From Morinoia aosen (Eukaryota; Arthropoda; Malacostraca; Amphipoda; Talitridae), in contig CM059566.1 of the NCBI GenBank assembly GCA_030386875.1, positions 39,344,068 through 39,408,067 of the forward strand: a stretch of 64,000 nt of DNA, in the 5' to 3' direction. Position 1 is the stretch's first letter; the number at the start of each line of letters is the position of its first letter. Below, piece after piece: positions 45,672-58,600 of the stretch. Under the pieces are notes generated by a model. That model did not search any database and had not been told where the DNA came from. It worked only from the letters and a program-made list of their open reading frames with translations. The position numbers and the translations under genes were made by a program.

Positions 45672-46620
45672 TCAAGATGTATTGGTTGAAGAACGTAATT
45701 CGTCTGATATATAATCGTGTACACTTAGCGAAGGCTCAACGGAGACAGTAGATTTAACATCGTTCCTAAACATAACACCACAAGTCGTTGATGTATTTTT
45801 AGGTACACTGTTATTAACGGTCATATTATAGTCCTCGGCGTTCTGATTACAACTAGGAGAAGCATTTGCATTTAAGGAGACATTACTAGAGGTAAGAAAC
45901 CGAGGTCTCCACTCCCCAGGAACGGTTGTACTGGCAGTAGGATTATGGGGGATTGCATATAGAGATTTATTTATGGACTGGTTGCATGGCTGAGGATTGC
46001 GGTGTGATGAGCCAGCATCAGCCTGATGGCTTTGCTCAATCAAATGGCTTTGTGTCTGGAGCAATGCACTGCCTTCCCTCACTTCTGTGCTACTCGCGGC
46101 AGATGGAAGACCATTGTCCACTAGGAAAATGGCTTCACATCCAAGTTCAAGCGAAGAATTTTGGTCACCAAATGAAGAGCTTGAAGCAAGTGCGTTACTC
46201 GTGGAAGAACAACGTTCAACTTTCTTTTGGCTTGACGATTTTGAGTAACTTTCTCCAAGCTGAATGGATTGAACAGCCCTTTTGACTTCATTCTGTTCGT
46301 CTGCCTGAAATGTTTCTACAGCGCGATTCTTTGAAAAGCCATCGGCAGCTTGAACTGCGACACCCTGATTGGACTGCTTGCCGGTTTGTAGGAGCCCAGG
46401 TGACTGCAGCCCGTTTTGGTCAGCATGGCCTCTCGCAGACAGCAATTGAGGTTCAGTAGACGGCTGAGGTCCGTCTTGCTTGGCCTGCTCAGACTGCAGC
46501 AGCTGAACTTGTGTGTACTTTTGAAACAGGGCAGAAGTTCCGCTCAACACTTGTGCTTCTACGTCAGATTTCTTGAGCTTGTGCTGCTGTTGTAAGTGTT
46601 GCCTGATGCCCTGCAGCCAC
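45672..46620 (-). CDS. Zinc-finger gene, exon 9 (last)
   Basis: 949 bp including TGA. Acceptor TTTCATTCTTCACAG. Its first residues RWLQGIRQHLQQQH supply the His pair of finger 6. The rest is Gln/Ser/Asn-rich. Confidence 0.85.
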
Positions 46621-49600
46621 CTGTGAAGAATGAAAGTCAACACAGAGAATCAATACCTAATAATTTTTTCGAATGTTCACTTCCTTCTCCCCAAAATTAA
46701 GTACAAGGCGAAGGCACGGGGGCTTCAATATTATTTGTAAAAGAAAAACAGAAGTGTTGAATGATCTTAGTTTTCGGACGGTGTTCAAGACAGGCGCATC
46801 GCCTTAACTATTTTAGACTGATGGTAATAATGTTATTAACAAAATAAAAAGAGTTCATTGTAATTAAAAAACTATAAATTGGCCATTGAGTCCAGCCTCA
46901 GTGATTCAGTTAACCTCAAGATATTAACTGACATTCTATTAAAAAATAAATGTAACTGCTCACACAACAGCATTCTGATGTTTGAATCATTAACAGAAAT
47001 CTACTTCACATGTTGCAAGCGTTCAAAAATTGACCCCTGTAATCAAAATGAGTTAACACTTTGGCTGCGACTACTAAATATTAAATTCGACGCCAAACTC
47101 AAATTTAAAGTCAATGGTAGCAAACTATTTTGACAATGGCAAACATGAACTGGATTGTGCCTTCATTTAGCTTTGATTATGTATTCATGAAAATTGAGTT
47201 TGCGACTACTGGTCGGGCAGCAGCATTATGAAAATTACCTCCGTGTACCACCGGTGGCGCACGTCGCAGTCAAAGTGTTAAAAGATTGGAAATCAAATAA
47301 ACTACGCATTTAAACAACACGTAGAATCAGTGCTAGTACACAAAATAGATATTAGTAATATCGAATCAAAAGCAACCAACCATCAATGCTCCCAAGTTTA
47401 ATTTCTTTCCAGCACAACAAGTATAACTAACCTAAAGATTACATTATTGTTGGCAATATGAAGTCGCTTCTAATATGAAAACGTTAAATTCCTGTACCAA
47501 CATATTGCTCACAACAAAAAGAATGAATTGTGGTGATTTCATGAATGACTTGCATACATACAGTTTATCATCAGTAGTAATCTGTCGCAATTCCAGCCAT
47601 TGCTCTAACGCTGAGGTCCCTTGCGGACTTTATAAAGCACAAAAAAGCCTTCCGCAATAAAGGGCATAGGCTGTGCTCCTTCTAATCAGTCTAAAATTAA
47701 TAACGCTGATAATTTTACGACTAAGCGGAGCATGGCGGGGGTTCCTCACGTCTACGGCGACAAATGTAAATTTAAATACTAAAACGTTCGTCTGATCTTC
47801 TTGTTCGAGTCCTAAGCCAGCGCGACGGATTCGAGCAAGCCAAAGAGCGCGGCGCCTGAAGGCTGCCACGTCAGATTGAAATCGGCCGTGATCGCGAGCG
47901 CACCTTCTTCTCGTGTGCTGCGCGTGACTCGGCATTCTGCCCTCGCTACAAAGGACTTTTGGGTCCTGGACAGCCGGCTACAGTGAAGAGTGTTCGCCTG
48001 AACAATGTTTTTGAAGATCTTCAGGTGAGACTCCCGCTAATGACGCTCCGCTTATGTTTAATTATCTTAAATTTCAGCGTTACCAGGCCCCAGATGGGTG
48101 CCCGGTAAATTTGTGTGCCGTAGGGCCCGTTACTACGGGAAGTTGAGTCCACTTGTTAAGGTGGCTGCGCACAAATCATCGTTCGGAAAATATGAAAATA
48201 ATTATTTTTGAAAATAAGGGTAGTGCACAACAATCCAGTACAAGTATACATGCAGTAAAAACCATCAATCATTACCTCAGGTATATTTGTACTGGGTTGT
48301 TTTTTCAGCCTGAAGATGATGATAGTTACATCGAAACGTTGCGTTTTATAGATTGATAGAAGTATAGAATTATAATGATTGACAGTGGTTTAGTAAAAAA
48401 TGTCGAGTGATTACACTTTTATGCCAACAATCAAAGAATTTGGACCATTGACACAAGTCTGACGGGAAGACTCACGTGCAAAGCAGGTATGCCAAGAAGT
48501 GCTCGCAACTGACCAGAACGACTGCTGGGAGATTCACAACTAAGGCGAGAGCGGAAGAGAGTACAGAGAACTGACCTGAACGACTGACTGTGACATGCAC
48601 CTCTAAGATGGGAGCGGTAGAGAGTAAAGAGAACGGACCTGAACGACTCACTGGGACATTCACCCCAAAGACAGAAGCAGTAGAGAGCACCATGTACAGA
48701 CCTGAACCACTTGCCACACAACCGACAGCTGTACTTGGCCGCTGCTATGTGGGTCTCCATGTGCTTCTTGATGCTGTCCCGCCAGATGAAGCGCTTGTTG
48801 CAAATCTCGCACGCGTACGGGCGCTCGCGCGTGTGCTTGCGCATGTGTTCAGTGAAGTGAATGCGACGGTAAAAAGTCCGAGAGCATTCCGTGCACTGGA
48901 ATTCCTTCCTGGTGGCAATAAAAAGACGGATTTGAAATGCGCACGCATAACTTATTAGAAAGAATTTTAACATAGTTACGACATCAGAAATGCTAATAAA
49001 GTAAATAGATAAACAAATTCACAAGTAAAATTGAATGATTTTACTTTCTCATGTACAACAGTTTCCGTCACTCTAAGAGAAGAACTATCACGTGTTCTTT
49101 ATTCACACAGAATGAATTAAGTCTCAGAAATTATTTTGTTTTCTATTAGAAACTTAATTGATATTTTTCCATGAACTGATTCCAACATTAAAGCCTTAAC
49201 GAATTATCGTTAAGTCCTAAACTACACCTCATGACAAAACTCCATACTTCTGTTTCATTTGTTCCAGCAATTTTTGTCTGATGATAGCCATGAATAGCGC
49301 ATAGAATAAAGCAAGTAATTAGGAGAAGAAATTAAATTAAATGCACTGACCATTCCTCAAAGAAAAGCTGTGGAACAAAAAACGAATATGCTGAAGACTT
49401 ACTTCCTCTCGTGGGAAGACTTGTGATGGACTGTCAGTGAACTGCGGTCTGTGAACTCTCTGTCACAGATGTTGCACTTGTACTTGACATCTGCGAAAAA
49501 ATGTAATTAATGCAATTTCAATTAGCAAGATTCAAATTCAAACATGAGTTTTTCATGCAAATTTACAAAACATAACGTAAAAAGTCAAACATTAATTGCA

Positions 49601-52600
49601 ATCCACAGGTAAAGATGTACTAAATGAAAGATTCCAATCACTTGGTGAGTTACAAATAATACTTGAGGCTTCAGGGCATAACAAGACTGCTTCAGTAAGC
49701 ACCAGTAATGAACAAAATATGCGTCCACAAATCGATGCATTACGTTGCTTTAGGCCACAGAAAATGTACAACAAAACGAACACAATTATGCTAAAATTAT
49801 TCTACCTTTGTGTGCACCCTGAAATTTTCAGCACTTAATTCGAAAGTTTTACAGCATTTAAAATATAAATGAAATATTTCCGCCATCTGAGAGCATTTGC
49901 AAAACAAAAGAAATCCATACAGAGCATAAACAATACGACATCTACATACTAGACAAAACCATCCCAATGTAAAACGTGTTGTTGCGATAATTTCATAATT
50001 TCAGTAAGTTCATGTACACATATTTCAAATACTGATGCAAACATAAAGCTAGAAAACATCAAACCAAACCCAAGCTCGTAAATAAATACATTTTCGCGAG
50101 GCAAAGTACTCCGTGTAAAGTAATGAAGCCCCACACGCCACCTGACCCAACGAATCATGGGTGGTCTGGTATATTTACATTTTGTATACATATTACCATT
50201 ATCACAACCACCATAATTAAACTGACACCGGCATCATGTGGTCACCGACATCACGAGGAAGTGACTGCCACTTGACAATGAACCTCAAAGAACACATTAG
50301 GGCACAAATTTCACAAGGAATAAAATATATTAAAGCTATTTATGAAAGTAGATTTTGAAATCCAGCTTGACGGTAAGGGATTAAACTCTGATAGTCTTGT
50401 CGATTAGTTTGCCCCACACCCAGCACTCACTTTGATGTTTCTTTATGTGCTCCCTGAGGTTGTAAGGCTTCTTGAAGTACGAGTGGCAGTACGGGCACGT
50501 GTGCTGCGCCAGGTTGTGGGACAGCGAGTGTTTTTTCAAGTGGTTTAGCTGGAATGGAGAACAAATATATTGAGAATATGCTTCAAACTGTAACGAAGTT
50601 ACACTATTGCTAATTGAAATGAAATTTATCACATTTTTGTCACAGATGTCAACGAAGTTACACTTGAAATGACAAAAAATATGTAAGTCCTTAGAAATAC
50701 TACAGTCTAAATTAACTAAGACATATCTTGTAATCCCAATACTAGCACACTGACATATTTTGACATATCACATGGCAAGCAAAATAAGGCTTTAGTGAAA
50801 TAGTCTTTCCAAATGATTCTATTTTAACACAGCGTCAACCGGCCGTTTTTAACAATTTTATTTTCAATATCACTTCATATGAAGAGAGTTTCTATTTCAT
50901 TCAATGAAAATAAAAATCATATAGGTGAACGACAGAAAAAATTCAACAATTATTACATAGCTCCAAGCACAATCGCTACAGAGATTAACACAAAAAGTCC
51001 AGCTTCCAAGTACTGCAGAAGATAAAATACAATGACCCGGCACTAAATAATGAGCTCACGGAAGCAAACATGGCAGAACACTCAGAGCAGGAGATGGTCT
51101 TTGGTTTAGGGACTGGAGGCGTGGACTGCTTGGCTCGCTTCCTCTTCTTTGCTCCCGTGCTGTCCGCACCGCCGGAGCTCTTCACGTACGGCGCACTGGC
51201 CCCTGCACTCACCCTCAGGTTCTCCAGGGACTGGGCACAACAGGGAGTCATAAGAGGGAATTATTAGAGGGGATCGGTAGAGAAAATTTTGGGTGGTAAC
51301 AATTTAAATTATTTATTATATATAAGCCATAAGAAAGGGAATTATTTGTTGTAAGCCATAACACATTGAATTATTCATTATAAGCCGCCATAAAATATTG
51401 AATTAATTATTGTAAGACATGACATATTGAATTATTTATTATACGTCATAGCAAAAGGAATTATTTAATAAAAGATTATTTAATAAAAGTCATAATAAAG
51501 GGAGCTATTTATTACAAACCGTATCAAAGGGAATTTTTTACAATAAGTCATAACAAAGGAATTCTTTTACCACAGTCTATGATAACGAGAAATACAAATG
51601 CCCTAACTGCCGTCGGTATTCATTTGAAGTTTAATTTAAATCAGGTTTAAATCAATCGAAAAATATAGAAGTTCCAAAAGCTTATCTATAGCTGAGGTAA
51701 CCTAGCACTCTCCCTCTGAGAGCGCCAATCCCCATAGCATAGGATAGACAAACCTAATTAACCCAAACCAATTGTCTATTATAAAACTAGTGTCCCAAAC
51801 CTATTGTATTTTGTGGGGTTGCATAAAACAAACGAAATAATTAAATGTCAAACCATGCGAAACCAAAAGCTTAATTTATCACTGTTTGTAATTTCCACTG
51901 TTCACTATGTAAAGAATTCATTATCAAAAATTATAATGTTTCATTTCTACCAACATGCAATGGAACCATTTTCCGGGTCAGAACACACAAAATGGCTTTA
52001 AAATTAGATAAAATAATTTTCTTCTAATTTGTTAAAAGCCATAGATATTATCGTACATAAGTTCCCTGAACGCTAGAAACAATGCCTGCAAAGTAAACAA
52101 TTATTAAAGTTTTTCTATCACGCAAATCAATTCTATTTTAAAGACAAAATTTACATGGCTAAAGCTGCAACAAGAAATTCAAAAACAACCCTCAACGCAA
52201 TCATAACACCAATCTCCAAAGCATACATTTTCACCAAATTGAGACCCAACAGAAGTGAAAAGAATTGAAAATTAGCACGTACATGTCTCACCTCAAACTT
52301 CAGTTTGACAGGCTTATCATTAAAGCTCTTTGTGGTCACATCAGGCCCAGCTTGCTCGACGCTGGGAAGAACATCACCACTGGCTACTTGACCCGAGCGT
52401 GCCGGGTTGACAGCGTGGCTGCCGCCGCTGGTCCGCTGGCTGACGGCAGAAATCGCGGGTGCCGACGGTAATGAAGACGTCGGGTACAGGAAGGATGAAT
52501 TTGATACGCTCGGAGAATCACAAGGACGGTAGAATATTCCCAGTATCTCCAGCATCCTTTGTACCTTCAAGGAAAGAATGTTATATACGTCAAGATACAA

Positions 52601-55600
52601 AGAAGTCCAAAGTTCTTCATCACAATCAACGTAATTATCGAGCAAATACAAAGGAAGAGAACTTCTACAATGTGCTCAAACAAACTTTTCATGACCTCCA
52701 GCAGACACACATGCTCATACGATACGATATCTATCAGCAGGAACATATTTAAGAGAATATCAAAATGCGCTGAGCCTATACATGTACACTAACGTAATTC
52801 ATTGGATGAAATCACATAACAGTGATACATACACAACATAACAACAGTGACCAGTAGATGTAGAAGACAAATCTCAAACGTGCATTTCACACACACGCAA
52901 CATTTGCTAGGAGAAATATTCCAATATTGTATTAGCGACATCACATAATACCTCAAAATTGGGTGCATTTGTATCGAGAATACAGCAGACACTTTACAAC
53001 ACCTGCAGAAAACACAACATCCAACAGCAGATTACACACATCTGAAGACAATACACGACACTTGCAGACAACATATTATACAGGGTGTTTCAAAAATACA
53101 CGGCATAATTTCAGGTATGTATTTCCCACATGTAGACAATCAAAATAGTTCATTACAACATATGTCCGGAAATGCTTCATTTCCGAGTTATGGCCTTCAC
53201 AACATTGAAATTCACCGGAACGTTTTTCTTTCCGCAGGTCGTTGCCATTACAGAAGATGTTCAAAATGACCACCTCCTGCTTGAATACAGACCTCACATC
53301 GATGTCTCATTGACCTGCGAACACGATCCCACACTCCAGGAATGTTGCGTATGTCCTCAGAGCGTGCCACAATTCGATTCCGAAGGGATTCCAAATCAGG
53401 CACCGGAGACGAATAAACCAATGATTTTAAATGGCCCCACAAGTAGAAATCGAGAGGGTTCAGATCAGGTGAGCGTGGAGGCCAAGCAATTGGGCCACCT
53501 CTACCTATCCATCGATCAGGAAATCTTCGATCCAAGTACCGGCGAGCCGTACGACTGAAGTGTGCAGGAGCGCCGTCATGCAAGAAGTGAGCGTGCTGAC
53601 GATCGATCAGTGGAGTGTCGTCATAAACATCAGGTATGATGTTTTCCAGGAAGTTTGTGTACGCCTGCCCCGTAAGTCTGTTTACAAGTACATGGGGTCC
53701 AACTAACCGATCACCAATGATACCGGCCCACATGTTGAGGGAGAACCGCACCTGGTGATGAGATACAACAGTTGCATTTGGGTTTTCATACGCCCATACA
53801 TGCTGATTGTGGAGATTTGTTATGCCATCTCGTGTGAACTGTGCTTCATCTGTAAATAATACTAAGGCAGGAAAGTTCGGATTTGCAGCACATTGCTGCA
53901 AGAACCACTGACAGTACCTAACTCGTGCAGGGTAATCTGCTGGTGACAGCGCCTGTACACGTTGCAAATGGTAAGGATACAATTGATACTCTTTCAGCAG
54001 TCTCCAGACAGTCGTATGGGGAACATTCACTTGCAACGCTAACCTTCGTGTGCTGATAGAAGGAGTTCTGTTCACAATCTCCAGAATCTCCTCCTGTTCT
54101 TCTGGAGTTGTAGATCTTGGTCGTCCCCTTCCCAATCCAGGAGAGTCAAATTTTCCATACTCGCACAGACGCTGATGGAGACTTACAAATGTCTTCCGAT
54201 CTGGACATTGTCGCCGTGGGTACCTCTCCTGGTACAAACGACGAGCCAGCGCAGCATTGCCGTCTGCCTTACCGTAGATCAAGTGCATCTCTGCCAGCTC
54301 CTGATTTGTGTACATGACACACAGTCGAACGCCAAACACAACACTGAATTTAACCTTCGCCTAGGAATGATCTGTCAGAGTGCCCTCTTAATGTGTCCTT
54401 TGACGGCAACGACCTGCGGAAAGAAAAACGTTCCGGTGAATTTCAATGTTGTGAAGGCCATAACTCGGAAATGAAGCATTTCCGGACATATGTTGTAATG
54501 AACTATTTTGATTGTCTACATGTGGGAAATACATACCTGAAATTATGCCGTGTATTTTTGAAACACCCTGTATAGAGCCTGCAGACACCACACAAGACCT
54601 GCAGACACCACACAACACCTGCAGACACCACACAACACCTGCAGACACCACACAACACCTGCACACACCCCACGCCTCACCTGCTCCTCAGACAGACCAA
54701 ACTCCTGCACCAGCTGCCGCACCCTCACGTTGATGTCCCAAACCGGCGCAGCTGAGGTGTCTGAGTTCAGGTCGCTGCACGCGACGCGGTTACTTGTGGC
54801 GCACACTGTACCTTCCTGGGTAACAAGTTGCAAAATAAATGTTCACAGTCACTGTATGTTTTCTCTAGGCTGTTGTGCTGATTTTCTTGATTATGCTGCA
54901 TTTGTGTGAATTAGTCAACAATTGAATGGCTTCCATAATGCATTGTACTTATTCCACTTTTTGCCAATGTCAACAAGGTTTAAAGTAAAACTCGAGAGAA
55001 AATCCTTTGCACAGCTATTCTTTCATATGATATAAGCAAGTGTTGACGTGAGTGTTACCTAATTGTTCAGTTTTGAAGCACTTGTGTATATTTTTGTAGC
55101 TTTAGGTCAAGCTTTACACAATGTTGAGCATGATGTATTGAATAATTATTTGAGATTTAATTTCATTCATACTCATATCAGAGTCCCTTTTTCAGTTTTG
55201 TTTCATTTTTAGTCAATACGTAAATTTTATTTAATATGAATTCATTCTGAGTACAATTTGCTTTTTCCTCTTACTTTATTTTGAGAAATCAAAACGAACT
55301 GGTATGGTTTATTCTCCTTTTTCTGAATTTCTATTTTGCATTATCTCTGTTTTCTGGGCTTTATTTAAAGTTGGCTTCTCCTGATTTGAGTTTTCATTGA
55401 TTCTTAGCCCTGTCACTTGTTTTGGCATCACCAAACAACTGCTTCACAATAAATCATCATTTTGCATAACAAGTTTCATTACTCCCTTGCCGTGTGATCA
55501 AAAATAAGCTTCGTAGGTCAATATCAAGAGGAAACTTCATCTATTTCAACAAAAAAGGCCAATCTAACCTTCAGCATGGTATTTCTAATCTTCCCCTAGG

Positions 55601-58600
55601 AGCACTAATTAACATCGATAAAATAGTTGCATTCCCATGAGGGGTTCTTTTAAACCACATGTGGAGAAAATTATTCCAACAAGAACTTGAAAAACAAACC
55701 TTAATAAATGTGCATAAATCTATTTTTGATCAGATAAACGGATGTATGGTTATGTACATGTAGATAAGTATGCACAAACAATGCACCATCAAAGCCTGAA
55801 TTCCACAAGGGAATGCACTCATATAATGTCATGTCACACAAATATAAAGAACATTACTACAAGAATAAATTTTAAGAAACCTGGCAAGCAGTGCAGATGA
55901 CGGAGAGTTGAGACACAGCGCCCTCTCGCAGTGATGCCTGCTCTTGTATCACTATGGAGCCCGCAATGCTGCTGCCTGAGCACGAGTGCATCGAGCGGAT
56001 CATCTCGTTCAGGTTGGATACCTCCAGTATCCTGAAGGAAGAGGACATGATTAGCTCTGATGTCAGAGAAATTGAATAGATCACTCATCAGAACCTGGTA
56101 GAATTGTAATGGAGTTGGTATTTCAGATAGTGCTTATGATAAATAAAGAAAATAGAGCAACAAACCAGAACAAAAAGATGGTACATAACACAACAAAAAC
56201 TTTGATTTCAAGAAAATGAAGGCCTATTTGACTTTCACTTTCAGTCTATAAGAGCACTAATTCCTACGAATTTTCCAAGGAGAACTCATCTAAACTGTGT
56301 GTAAATCACCTTATCATTTACTCTTACATCTCCATCTATGTTTCACAGATCTTACAGCTGATGATGGATCAATGGCTATAAGCTCACTTTTCAATATTAA
56401 TTAAATACAATTTTCAGATATGATCAGAGTTGTGGTCATTACTGTGATATTATTGAAAGTGCTCACAAAACAAAGTCTACTTTTTTCCATCAATTATCAT
56501 ATGTAGTACTTCTGACACTGAACTAAGAGAAAATAAAATTTTGCCAATTTGGATACTTGCACCATAATTTTGGGAGATGTATCTAATTTTTTCAACATAG
56601 GAGATCACAAATGTAAAATCCCAATCACTTAAAAACACAAGTTGTCATTTTATGATAGAAACGAAAGCGTTGTGCTTAACTGTTTACTTCACAAAAGGTT
56701 ATCGTCAAGACTAAGCAAATATCTATACATTGATACCCAAATATAAAGTTAATGTAGATAGCTGCTACACTACATAGAATATTGCTCACAATAGAATATT
56801 GCAGAACTTACCGATACCCAACAGCAGGAATGACATCATTAACCACACCAGCAGGAATGAGAGAGGCAGGTTCGCAGTGTTCTGAAGCCTTCAGTAGCTG
56901 CCCCAACAAATTCTCTTTCTCAGTTGCAGCAGCAGAGACAGGCAATAATAACACGGTGGACAAAGCTCCTGTATCCGAGTTCTGTTCTCCAGAGCTATTA
57001 ACAAGTTCACTTCCGTTGTTAGAGGGAATTGAAATTGACTTATCAAAAATTTTTGTAAACGTTGGGGGAGTGTCGTAAGTGTGATGGACTGGTTCAGCGC
57101 AGCTGATGTAGGTGCTGTGCAACACATGAGGGGCCGCTGGGACGCTCTGAGCTGAAGACGTATTAGAGTGGTAGGCAGAGTTATTGAAAGAACTAGGAGG
57201 TTGGGAAACTGTCAAAAGTGAAATTGTGCAATTCGACAGGGACTGGGCGCCTGTGGATATTGGCAACATAGATCTTGAGGACTGGAAGTAGTTCTGCTCT
57301 TGGAAAGCTAAAGTTGTAGTTGGAAGAGCAAAGAAATTGTCATTCCCGATTTTAACATGACCACCAGAACTAGTGTCCAAATTATGACAGCTCTTGTCAG
57401 GACTAGACATTGATGTCAGGTTTGCGACATGACTGGCGCACTGGGGAGCTGAAACGGACACCTTAGGTGGAGTCACAAAATTGGAAGTTATTGTAGAATT
57501 GCATGGAGAAGCAGCTTGTGCTGATTGAGGAAGACTTCGATTGCATGATGGTGAAAACAAAACAGAAGAAGCTACAACTTGTTCACTATTGGAACTTTCA
57601 GCTATAGAGTACATGCCTGATGAACATTGAGACTGATTTTGCAATATCTGGTCTCCAGATTGATGCAAAGCTTGTTCAGCTATTGGTTTAGGAGCCATTG
57701 CATTACTATCTAGCAAATTAGAAAACGAAGAGTGAGTAAAATTGTTCAACTGAGCAGACTGAATTGACACACTAGCACCAGGAACAGGTAACTTACCAGG
57801 AGTATTGCTTACCCTCTGAAGATTTACTATGTCATCACAAGATGATCTTTTAGAAAAAGCAGTTAAACGCTTTGGGTCACTGTGCTCTTCAAGCAAAGGA
57901 AGCTGCGATTCTGAGAACACAAATTCTTTTTCTAACAGGTAAAGCTTGTCAGGCGGATTTAAAAAGTTTCTTGAGTTTTTTGGCTCAGATAGTTGATCTT
58001 GATGGGCAAATATGTTACCATCATCCTGGTGTGATGAATCTTTAATACGGAGTGTTGATGTCTCCTGAGAGTTTGTGGTATATGTTTCAGCTTTCCTCAA
58101 AACAGATGACAGACCAGCGTGGTCAGCACTAGAATCTACGGAGGTTTTGTTCTTTGTATCCTTCTTACGACGTCTGCGACCAATTCGTTCAGGATCTGGA
58201 AAATTGTGATGTTTTTGCTGCTGAGAACCACTTCCACGAGCTCTTCTACTTCTCAACACTAGAGTAGGTTCACTGTGGGTTACTTTGTCAGGCACACCCA
58301 TGCTTTGAAGGCCCCCATCATTATTTCCTTGACCAGAATCAGCAGCCCCAAAATCTTTCTCAGCTAGGCCTCCACCATTTGATATATCCAATAAATTATT
58401 TTGTTCATTTGAGTCAGAAGCGATAGACATGGTTTTTCTGTTACCCTCTGCTGCAGCTGAAGAATTGTCTCTTCCTGGCAATGAAAAAGTCTCGTGCAGA
58501 CAGGAATGGTCGAGCTTGTCATTCTTGGGGACACCTAAGCTAGCCAGTGTTAGTGCAACTTCACTGTCAGTCTCTGATGGATGAAATAAATTGGACAGTC

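Noticed and set aside
45953..46285. Plus-strand ORF of 110 codons
   Set aside because: Antisense to the last exon of the zinc-finger gene.
48431..48701. Continuation of exon 8 as normal coding sequence
   Set aside because: Finger 6 is completed precisely by splicing at 48702 to exon 9. The read-through repeat would break the finger, so it is treated as intron with possible alternative donors.
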